DNA from: Plasmodiophora brassicae
Lineage: Eukaryota > Endomyxa > Phytomyxea > Plasmodiophorida > Plasmodiophoridae
Direction of reading: 5' to 3'
Length of the DNA stretch: 64,000 nucleotides
Assembly: GCA_039704465.1 (NCBI GenBank)
Contig: JASFAU010000003.1
Coordinates: 620,001-684,000 of the forward strand
A program made the position numbers and the translations under genes. The notes under the pieces were generated by a model that was not told where the DNA came from, did no database searches, and saw only the letters and a program-made list of their open reading frames with translations. Of the stretch, positions 55,969 to 64,000 are shown piece after piece. Every line of letters starts with the position of its first letter. The first letter of the stretch is position 1.

Positions 55969-56391
55969 TCGTCCAGCGGCAGCTCTGGCGCCGCACCTGC
56001 CGGTGTGCAGTGTGCGGTCCGTCCAGATTCTCTGGCCAGGGCTACGCGCCAGTGCCAGTAGTGTGTGCCCTGAATGAACACCTCGACAGCCCGTTCTCTA
56101 GGGCGCGTTTTTGTGCCGCGTTGTTTTGGCACCGGTTGCACCCTAAGGCCTAAACCCTCCCCGACGTGCTTGCTTGGGGCTAACGTCATGCCAAGGTCGA
56201 CGCCAGCTAACCGTGTCTGCTGTCGTCGTGAAATCCATGGCGGGCCGTTCTGGGGCCATTTGCGCGCCCCAGACCTCACCACCATCTCGTTGGCGCGTTC
56301 GAAGCGCTGAAGCTGGTGTAGCAGCAGTACGAAACGCGGAACGAGGAGATTCGCTGGGTGTCGCCGTTCGAGAGGGGCGGATCGTCCAGTG
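55969..56391. other. Intergenic region between DENND6 and PA-7TM paralog 2
   Basis: No gene is recognised. The two genes diverge, so promoters of both are expected. The DENND6 frame is open further upstream without homology. Confidence 0.35.
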
Positions 56392-57988
56392 ATGATCAGT
56401 ACCGACTTCGTGAATCTTAGGGAACCGTGGGGAATGCCGCAAGGCCGGCTGCCGAGGGCACTGCTTCCGTGTGCGGTCGCCCTTCTCGGCGTTCACGGGA
56501 TGGTGACGTTCCCGTCGGCAACCAGCGGGCCGCTTCATGCGGCGTCGGTCTATTCGCCGACTGCATCGGCCTTCGCCGGGCCGCAGTCGGGGGATGGCAA
56601 CGTTCCAGTTACAGGCCCGATCGTGGTCGCTGACGGCGATTTATGCGCCCCGTTCCTTTCGTTGAATGCCACTGGAAAAGTCGTGATGGCCACGGCGGAC
56701 GCGTTCTACGCCGTCCACTGCTCCATGGAGGCGGCTTACCTGAACATGGTGGCAACCGGTGCTATGGCATATTTGTGTAAGAGCGGTTGGCCCGTTCATC
56801 CGTGTACGGTATGAGGAAATGGAAACATTGACCGGCGGCGACCGCGCAGGGCCAAACCTGGAGCAGATACCCACCAACACGATCTACTGGCATGACGGGA
56901 CGTTCGGTGCTCGTACGCGTAACCTCAGAGTCCCGTTCCTCGTGATACGGCCCGCCCCGGACGTCTACCAGCTGATGGTTAGCCAAGGGACACCAGTGAA
57001 CGTCACTGTATACCCCGACAGCAACGTCTGGGGACCGTTGTTTTCATCGTGGCCATACCAGCTGTTCATCCGGATCATCCCCTGCGTCGTGCTGCTGGCG
57101 TCCGGCATCACTGCGGGCGCCTTCCTCCTCGGACACGTCATCATCCTGAATGAGAAGTTCTGCGATTGCACCGTTGACGCCAAGCGTACGGTTCGTCGGC
57201 GTCTGAAGTTCGGATGGAGCAAATTCGATTCGGCACACGCGGTCCTGTTGATTGAGGTGACGACAGCGACGGTATCTGGCATCGTTCTGGCTGTTGGTGG
57301 GTACCAAAGCACGGCGAACCTGCCAGCGCCAGTTCAGAACTATTTCACGTCATTGTTAGGCGGATGGGGGTTCGCCGCCTCAGTGCTGTCCGCAGCGGTC
57401 TGGGCCAGCAAGCTCAGCTTCATTGTCCCGTCCGCCGAACAGTCCCTAACGCTCCGCGTCATACGCGGCGACCGGCACCTGTTAACCGCGGCACTATGTG
57501 CTATACCCATAGCGATGGACACGGCCATGAGCGTGTGCTTCGCATCGTACTACTTCGCACCGGCGTTTGTTATAGCCGGGTCGTCGGTGCTGTTCGTCTG
57601 TCAGCTGGCAATCAGCTCCTCGGTGCTCTGGATTCTGGTTCGATACTACCGAACCGCCAACCGTATCCAAGATGGGGTTGCGGACACGGTTCGCAGAGCC
57701 GAACCCAGCGTTGATAGACTGATGGGGCGGTTGACCCGCGGCGTGCTGGGCCTGTCTTTGTCGACGCTCATGTTCTGTGCTGGGACAGCCATATTGGGAC
57801 TCGCCCCTCAGGTCACCTGGCAGCCATCGTGGGGCTGGATCGCCTCCTGGGGCATGGCCTACACCGGCCGTGCTCTCGACAGCGCCTTTCGCGTCACCAT
57901 GTTCAAACCGAGCCTGGAATCCCGACCGGCCAGGAAGACCCCCAACACTAACGAGGTGGCAGGCGCGAACGTGATCCTCCACAAGTAA
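56392..57988 (+). CDS. Seven-transmembrane protein with PA-like lumenal/extracellular domain (paralog 2)
   Basis: Two exons (56392-56776 and 56850-57988), spliced in phase 1 through a 73-nt intron, give 507 aa. The signal segment is RALLPCAVALLGVHGMV. The PA-like domain carries GPIVVADGDLCAPFLSL, GKVVMATADAFYAVHCS and AAYLNMVATGAMAYL, aligned with the same Cys pair and strands of paralog 1. PDSNVWGPLFSSWPYQLFIR corresponds to PDVNVWGAMYTSWQYQVALR in paralog 1. Seven TM segments follow, and conserved marks include VGGYQSTANLP and LRVIRGDR (VGGWYSTSNLP and TRLLRGDR in paralog 1). The intron after the PA-like domain is at the same place and phase in both genes. No named family is recognised. Confidence 0.83.
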
Positions 57989-58373
57989 ACGGTATATTCT
58001 GTTGGCGTAACTCCGGCCGATGGGCCTGTACGAGACCCCGTCCTGGGCAGTAGGTCCATGCCACGAGTCTGGATTCCTGCAATGTCCCTACTTGGCGAGC
58101 ACCACGGTTACTGCTCAACGAGCGCCTCCGCAACGGGACACGCCCAGCAGCGAGTTCGTAGCGCGCGCGCGTTTCGCTGTGAACATGATCAGTGCGCGAG
58201 ACGTAGAACGACAGCCGAAGTTCGTGGTCTAATGACGGTATATCCCACACAGGACTCCCCACTGCGATGCTTTCGGAGGGGGCAGGGGGCGGCGGGCGTC
58301 TCGATTCGACTCTCGCAGACGCCGTCGCGGTGTCCGGGTCTCAGCGGCGGCGCGCGCGGGGTCTGGGGGACCG
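57989..58373. other. Intergenic region upstream of Tudor/PWWP-like gene
   Basis: No coding feature is recognised. It contains a G-rich run near 58275-58295. It should contain the 3' flank of the PA-7TM gene and the promoter of the next. Confidence 0.35.
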
Positions 58374-59890
58374 ATGCCCATCGACGGCGTGCGTCTCGGC
58401 GATGTCGTCTGGGCCCTGCCCAAGCGCTGGGGGTCGATCAAAGACGGCGGGCCCTGGTTCCCGGCCGTCGTCACATCCATCGACGACCGGTCGACGTTGA
58501 CGGTCCGGTTCACGGATGAGAACGGCGACCTGGACAAGAACGAGTTCCCGCTGCCCGGCGAGCATCTCAAGGTGTTCGACGCGAGCAAGGCGGCCGCGCT
58601 GGGGCCCCCATCGGTCCAGAAGACGCCGGATAGTACCGGCGCCCAGGCCTACATGAGGAAGGTCCATGCCGCCAGGAGGATCCAGGAGGCACGCATGGCG
58701 GTCGACCGCAAGGAATACGACGAGAAGATCAAGGAGCTGACGCAGGGTAGGCGACCGAATATAACGCCCCGTGCACAATTCGCTGAGCACTGCGCGTGTC
58801 CAGGTTGCCAGGACGTTCAGGGTCTTCACCGGTCGGTGTTCGGACGTGGCCCGCCTCTCGCTGAACCGGGACTGACTGGAATCTGTCGTGCAGGGCCAGC
58901 GTCGCTCGCGTCGATCTGGCTGCAGGCGCGCGTCTGTTCTACTGGATCCCGGGTATGATTGCCGGGCGACCCGAAGCGGCGGCGTACGCGCGCGTCCTGA
59001 CCGTCTACGACGCCGAACGCATCGATGAGACGAAGATCCCCGTCGAGCTGGACGCAGGCCACATACTGACGCTCGATACGGAGGTGAAGATGCTCGAGCC
59101 GACGCCCTCCGACTCGATGGTCCGCCTCGAGCAGTTCAACCTGGTCCCTAGCAGTGTCGATGGCGTGCGCTCCTCCGATGTTATTGTCGAATCCGTCAGG
59201 CAGCACTGTACACTGCTCAAGGAGAGCAATCCGGCGTACGCCGGTCTGATCAACGACCCGTTTGCATCGCGCCTGCCTGCCCAGAGTCCTCCTGCTGTTC
59301 ATCCCCCGCGCCCCAAGAAATCGTCTCAGGGTCGCCCATCGTCTCCTCAGGCGGCGTCGCTCGCCTCTCGCCCTACACTGCCAACTCCACCAACGAGGGG
59401 CATCACGCGGCCAGTTGTATCCGACTCGGACGAATCCGATGGCGATCACCACTACAGGGTGCCGGCAAAGAAGAGCAACGGTGCCAGCAACGGTGCCACG
59501 CAGGTCAAACGCGCCCCGGCTGCCAGAAAGCGTGGCCGTGACGAGGCTCCTGAACCCAGGAGACGGCCTCGTAAACCGACGCCCACGTCGGCGAAAGGTA
59601 CACGCGCCAAAGCGAAGAAGGCAAAGGGCCAGACAGAGATCACCCAGTTCTGTTATCCCAAGTTGCCTCGTCATGAATTGGCGCCTTCGAGCGATGACGA
59701 CTCGTCGGTCAGTATCACGTAGCGAAACAATGATGCCGTCTCATGCGTTGCGTTCCAGGGCGCTCCCAGTCCAGTGCTCGCTCCCAGCCCGGTTCCCGCC
59801 CCCAGGCAGTTGCCCTCCGTCAAATCTGGCAACGAGTTCAGTCTTGCTCTGGATGACGACCTGGGCGACATTCTGGAGCAGTGCAAGTGA
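58374..59890 (+). CDS. Tudor/PWWP-like chromatin-type protein with PIP-like motif
   Basis: A four-exon model (58374-58746, a 28-nt exon 58804-58831, 58894-59707, 59759-59890) keeps phase and gives 448 aa. The N-terminal module reads LGDVVWALPKRWGSIKDGG then PWFPAVVTSIDD, RSTLTVRFTDENGDLD, a PWWP/Tudor-like barrel. A linker helix (RRIQEARMAVDRKEYDEKIK) leads to a second barrel-like stretch (VDLAAGARLFYWIPGMIAGR, AYARVLTVYDAE). The C-terminus is basic with RKRGRDE-type nuclear localisation signals and QTEITQFCY, which resembles a PIP box with Cys in the last aromatic position. An acidic end (LALDDDLGDILEQCK) comes from exon 4. It is probably a histone- or DNA-associated protein. The microexon is the weakest part. 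Confidence 0.65.
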
Positions 59891-60185
59891 TACATTGCTT
59901 GGCTGGACGGCATGCCAATATTATATAAGTACTGCGCTGGGACTGTTGCCCATTGATCGCCCTGCTTGCATCGACGTCATGGGCACGCTTCGCTTCGCAC
60001 TGCTGGTGTCTCCTTCCGGCCACGCCACGTTGCAGGACGCCCTCGCTATTTGCTCCAGCACCTTGACGTCTTCCAGCACCTCGACGCTGTCTGAGAATTC
60101 GCAGTCGACCCTGGTGGAGTCGACCGAGATCTGCGACAACGCTGTCGGTCAGGTGCTCCCCCGCTGTCGCGATAGACGGGGCGGC

Positions 60186-60986
60186 TCATGCGCGTTTGCC
60201 CCCCACCTGGCACTCAATGTTGGCGTTCGCTGCCGACTGAAGGATGACGAATGGGAGCGGGAGCTTGTCAGATGCGTCGTTGCCCTTGGCGCGGTTCCGG
60301 TCGAGGATCGCCTTCAGCGACGCGTAGTGCCGCTGCCTGGCGAGAAACGTTCGAAGTTTCTCTTCGACGCGAGCGTGTAGCGCCATGCAGCGCTCCTGCT
60401 GCCTCTGCAGGTCGGGCGACCGCTTGAATACAACGTGGCGGTACCCATTCCAGCGAACATGTTTGTTCCACGGGACCTGCGTTCACGGGGCGTTCACTTA
60501 CAGGTGAACACGCCGGCAGACGACGGGGGCCGATTGCCAACCTTCTCGATGATGTCCAATGCGAACAGCACTGTCGAAGGAGGGTTAATGTTTCGCAAAC
60601 CGGGCAAGCTATCGGTACGACGATGGAGCGCTGACCATTGAAAACGTCATAGACGCGCCTGCGGACGCTTTTCTCGTCCACCCTGTCCTGCCCAGGCACG
60701 TCAGCGTCACATGCGACGTAGCGCCTGCGAGAATCGGGGGGACCTTTTCCTCGGCGCCGGCTCGCAGATCGTTGATGAGCCTGGTTGCGACCGCGTTGTA
60801 ATCTGCACATGGATCAGCGGTGTGCAGGGCGGGAGGGGAACGCCTCGGCCAGCCCGTACTCGTTATCAGGCCGGTACACATTCGGGAGCACACCATACGG
60901 GAGATGCTGCGAAGCGATTGACTGGCGCGCTGGCGTGGGGCCTTGGACCGGTGGGAATCGGATTCTTCCCCTCTAGTCGAGGCCAT
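60186..60986 (-). CDS. DP transcription factor (E2F dimerisation partner)
   Basis: Cell-cycle transcription factor that pairs with E2F. Five exons (60878-60986, 60744-60802, 60636-60687, 60542-60570, 60186-60476) give 179 aa, a compact DP. The winged-helix part is spread over tiny exons: YYNAVATRLINDLRAGAEEK (DP: 'SYNEVADELVAEF'), DRVDEKSVRRRVYDVFN with the RRRVYD DNA-contact motif shared with E2F, then VLFALDIIEK. The following DP region reads WNGYRHVVFKRSPDLQRQQE, and LKAILDRNRAKGNDASDKLP then LPFVILQSAANANIEC matches DP ('LVQRNR ... LPFIIVNT'). The long glycosylated-type C-terminal acidic tail of animal DPs is missing. An upstream in-frame Met at 61127 is less likely. Confidence 0.9.
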
Positions 60987-61131
60987 CTTCGCTACGACGC
61001 CCGTCAACCGCTGCCAGAACGTCACTGGCCGACAGGACCACCCGACGGCGGGACCCACTTCTCCCAACCCTGTAACGTCAGCCCACACTCGACCGGTATA
61101 CCATGTATTCGAGAGCGTTCGGTGCAACGAT

Positions 61132-61831
61132 TTAGGCGGCCGTGGCCTCCAGCGTCTCCTCGACGAACATGTCGTTCGTGTAGACGCAAATGCCTGCTGC
61201 GATGCGCATTGATCGGCGAGCGATCTCGCCCGCGGACAGGTCGGGGATGTCGATTAACGCCCGGGCGGCGGCCAGCGCGTAATCGCCACCGGACCCGATC
61301 CCGATCAGGCCTGCTCGTAGCGATCAGTCACCCGAGCGCGTTGCCACACGTTCGCCGGCACCAACCGTCATGCGGCTCCAGGACGTCACCGACGCCGGAT
61401 ATCGTCAGGGAGACGTCCTTGTCGGCAACAACGATGAGAGCCTCGAGACGCCGCAGGTACTTGTCGGTCCGCCAGGCCTTGGCAACCTCGACAGACGCAC
61501 GTAGCAGTTGCCCTGAATGCTGTTCCAACTGCGACTCCAGACGCTCCAGCAGCGTGAGGGCATCGGCGGTGGCGCCCGCGAACCCGCACAGCACGCGACC
61601 ATCCGCCAGCGTCCTGACCTTGCGTGCGTTCGGCTTCACAATCGTGCTTCCGCGCGACACTACACCAAGCGTTAGCCCAGGGGCCGCAACCACCATGCAG
61701 AGGCGTTATCGGGTCGCCCGACCTTGCCCATCGCCCATCATGACGACCTGGGACCCGCGTCGCACGCACAGGATCGTGGTCGCCCGGTCGTAGGCGACCG
61801 TCGACAGTGCCCTGCGCAGTCCAGTCGCCAT
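61132..61831 (-). CDS. hslV: HslV (ClpQ) peptidase with mitochondrial-type leader
   Basis: Threonine peptidase of the bacterial-type HslUV protease, a homolog of proteasome beta subunits. Three exons (61723-61831, 61366-61659, 61132-61310) give 193 aa. The first 17 residues ([17 protein letters not shown]) are Arg/Ala/Ser-rich without acids except near the end, as in a mitochondrial presequence. The mature enzyme begins [20 protein letters not shown], so the nucleophilic Thr is residue 18 and the mature length is 176, matching bacterial Hsl[59 protein letters not shown] and [16 protein letters not shown] complete the family pattern. The two spliceosomal introns show it is a nuclear gene. The ATPase partner HslU is not in the window. 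Confidence 0.95.
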
Positions 61832-62121
61832 GCAGCTCGCCAGTCGACGCCGATGCAGCTAGGCAGCAGTTCCGAGTGGGGCGCGCGACCCACCGACCCG
61901 TGTTGTAGCGGGATCCCCCCACCTGCGGCACTGCACAAATCACGCGGGACGCACGCGCAGTTCGCAGCGGACATTCAAGGCCACCGTGTCCAGCCAGGCA
62001 TGCTGCTTTCGTCGGCGTTTCGGAGGGCGCCCGTTGCAATGAAACGCCGCCGTTCTTCGACCATCGCCGCTGGCGCGTTCGTCAGCGTGTTACAGTCACA
62101 CGCGATGGTCACTTGGGTTCC

Positions 62122-63129
62122 ATGTCGGCTGAGGAAGTTGTGCTCCGAGCGCGACACCTGTTGCAGAGTCGGGTGAAGCGCCGATCCGCCGACGATGATT
62201 CGCTGTCGGGCATGTCGGAGTTCGAGGACGATGTTCCGGTTGGCGCGTCCGCGGACGACGGTCATGCTGATACTCCCGTGATTATTTCGTTCTCTGACGA
62301 TGACGCGTCGACGTCGTCGCCGCCCGCGGCAGGACGCCCGGAGACTACTGCCATCGATTTCAGCGACAACGAGGAGATCGTCGTCTTCAGTGACGACGAC
62401 AACGACAGTAACGAAGTCGTTGTCGATCTGAAGCCAGCACCGCCGACGTCAACGATCACCGTGACCAACCAGGACAATGTTTCGATACCGCTGAGCCAGT
62501 TGGTCGTTCCCACCACGTCGCGCGACGTGCTATCATCCCAGTCTAGCGCCTATTCCGACGACTTCGTGGACGACTATGACGATGACGACGACGGCAATCT
62601 GGGCAACGAGTCGTCGGGGGATGGCGATCAGTACGATCCAGAGCCACTTCAACCGAACATCGCGATGGGCAAAGGCGCTAGCCCGGGATCACTCGTCGCA
62701 GTGAGCTCTGGACCGCCACATTCAGTAGACGCTGGCACTGAGAGCGAATCAATGACGGCCTGTGGAACACCCAGACCTGTCGCCAGCGACAACACGGCCG
62801 AGGATGATCGGCGCGGATCTTCCCAGGTTGCCCATCATGCTGCGGTATCTGGGCCTCGGCGGAACATCCCGTCGAAAGAGTCGTCATCGCAAACGCACTG
62901 GCACGTTGACCAGTCGATCCAGGTGGATGCACCGGCCATGTCGTTCCTGGCCAGCATGACCGATTGCCCGACTCTCGTACCTGCCAATGTTCGGGCACAG
63001 CTGAGTGCAATCGCGTCGCGCTTGCAGCGGTCGCGACAGCAGTTGGAAGTGGAGACCCGGTCACTGCATTACGTCCGCTACACAAGCATGGTGGACATTC
63101 GTAAGAAAATGAAAGCGGCATTGCAATAG
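62122..63129 (+). CDS. Acidic, mostly disordered protein, possible DUF4614 relative
   Basis: Single exon, 335 aa. Residues 1-200 are Asp/Ser-rich ([19 protein letters not shown] and [19 protein letters not shown]). [16 protein letters not shown] element precedes a predicted C-terminal helix pair ([20 protein letters not shown] and [20 protein letters not shown]). The order YSDDF-like, QVD-like, then a helix ending ...LHY...TxxDxxK resembles DUF4614 proteins (human C19orf44), whose function is unclear. That match is from memory and weak. Acidic tracts would also suit a chromatin or scaffold protein. Divergent from HslV. Confidence 0.72.
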   Translation: MSAEEVVLRARHLLQSRVKRRSADDDSLSGMSEFEDDVPVGASADDGHADTPVIISFSDDDASTSSPPAAGRPETTAIDFSDNEEIVVFSDDDNDSNEVVVDLKPAPPTSTITVTNQDNVSIPLSQLVVPTTSRDVLSSQSSAYSDDFVDDYDDDDDGNLGNESSGDGDQYDPEPLQPNIAMGKGASPGSLVAVSSGPPHSVDAGTESESMTACGTPRPVASDNTAEDDRRGSSQVAHHAAVSGPRRNIPSKESSSQTHWHVDQSIQVDAPAMSFLASMTDCPTLVPANVRAQLSAIASRLQRSRQQLEVETRSLHYVRYTSMVDIRKKMKAALQ

Positions 63130-63205
63130 TGCGGGCCCAGCAAGAACGGGTTGCGACTCGTAGACTTTATGGAGGTCATTGGCGTCGACAGACATCGCAG
63201 GTCTT

Positions 63206-64000
63206 CTAGGCAGACTTTTGCTCGAATGTCCTGCCAGAGAAGGTCTTCTTCTTCTTCTCCTTGCCGTCGTCGAACTCCTCGTTCTTTGCTCGGTTGAGAA
63301 TCTGTGACAGTGGTCAGCAAATACAGCGTCATGGACACGAAGGGGTCCCCGTGGGTCCTGCGCGCGAAGACGAACCTTCAGCAGTGAGGTAACACGAGCG
63401 CGCATGCGAGAATGGAAGTATGCCTTCGAACACTTGATGTGGTATTGGACGTACGTTCGGAATCCGGAGAAGATAGCGGCGGCGGCTTCGATCTTTGCCG
63501 GCGAATCGACATGGCTTGGAAGCATCGCTGCACGTACCGATCGTCATTAAAACGTTGCTAATAGGACCAATCGGAAACGCTTACCGAAACTAATAAACCC
63601 GACGTTGCCCTTCGCTTCAGTAATATTGAACGCATCCTGGATCTCTTTCGGTGGCATTGCCGTGAATGTCACGATTGGCCCGGCAGGAACTTTACGTCGT
63701 GCCTCGGCGAATTCCGTCAGGAAGACGCTATAATACGCGGCATGAGATTCACGTATCGCCATGGGCCATGGTCAATTCCCACCTGGTAACGACAGCGTCT
63801 GATCGTTCCCTGACGTTCAGGGAGAACACAATAACGACGCGGTCGTTCTTCGGTACGATATATACAGGGCAGTCGACGTGCAAACTGAACGTCGCCGGCG
63901 ACAGCGTCTTCTTCTCGGCCAACGCGGTAAAGTATTTCTTGAACGGCGCCCCGGCGATCTTCTCCTTGAGCCGGCACACGACTGATATCAAATCCTACAC
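63206..64000 (-). CDS. ARPC2: Arp2/3 complex subunit 2 (p34-Arc), C-terminal part (partial)
   Basis: Structural core subunit of the Arp2/3 actin-nucleating complex. The gene enters from the right edge after a probable acceptor (GTGTAG, about 63995) and continues in several exons to the stop at 63206. The segments are [72 protein letters not shown] ('GDNIGYITFVLFPRH'), [20 protein letters not shown] ('[20 protein letters not shown]') and the terminal [28 protein letters not shown]. All are family landmarks. The 5' exons lie outside the window. Short introns separate the segments. Confidence 0.94.

Noticed and set aside
61132..61831. HslV as bacterial contamination in the assembly
   Set aside because: Two spliceosomal introns with intact phases, a eukaryote-type leader and flanking eukaryotic genes with the same base composition argue for a genuine nuclear gene.

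Overview
The window is nuclear DNA of a GC-rich unicellular eukaryote. Genes are broken by short spliceosomal introns, mostly about 45-75 nt, with GT donors, AG acceptors and CTGAC/CTAAC-like branch sites. Gene density is high, one gene per about 1.5-2 kb on both strands. Several genes point to a cell with a flagellum or cilium: IFT140, an Sfi1-type centrin-binding repeat protein and an ADCY10-type soluble adenylyl cyclase. Others point to an actin-based, endocytic and secretory cell (ARPC2, AP-2 sigma, Sec1, SRP68, DENND6). An HslV peptidase with a mitochondrial-type leader fits a protist rather than an animal or fungus. A rhizarian such as a plasmodiophorid would fit the base composition and intron style, but that is only a guess.

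Layout. 0-7 kb: 5' exon of a Sec1/Munc18 protein (-), AAR2 splicing factor (+), a Pro-rich ORF, an SLC25A44-type mitochondrial carrier (-), a small coiled-coil ORF and the SNF1/AMPK alpha kinase (-). 7-16 kb: a long coiled-coil protein and the soluble adenylyl cyclase (+). 16-18.5 kb: two intronless minus-strand genes, a bacterial-type sphingomyelinase C-like enzyme and a 7TM-RGS protein. 19-24 kb: a tandem pair of SLC18B1-like transporters and an enoyl-CoA hydratase-family protein. 24-33 kb: a C2H2 factor, an 801-residue secreted protein of unknown family (-) and IFT140 (-). 33-40 kb: a signal peptide/PA-like/7TM protein, a second C2H2 factor, AP-2 sigma, a universal stress protein (-) and UDP-glucose 4-epimerase. 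40-50 kb: Sfi1-like (-), CCDC6-like, an FN3/GPI-anchor candidate and a Munc13-like protein (-). 50-58 kb: SRP68 (-), RAB5IF/OPTI, a GT60-type glycosyltransferase, DENND6 (-) and a second PA-7TM protein. 58-64 kb: a Tudor/PWWP-like protein, DP transcription factor (-), HslV (-), an acidic DUF4614-like protein and ARPC2 (-, running off the right edge).

Functional threads. Membrane signalling is prominent: two PA-ectodomain 7TM proteins, a 7TM-RGS protein, sAC, AMPK and an SMase-like enzyme. SRP68 and RAB5IF, both acting at the ER in membrane-protein biogenesis, are divergently paired. Most genes are conserved housekeeping. The least explained parts are the PA-7TM family, the 7TM-RGS protein, the PH-like tail on the cyclase, the SMase-like gene and the 801-residue secreted protein. 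Exon models were made by eye from reading frame, splice consensus and family alignment in memory, and no search was run.
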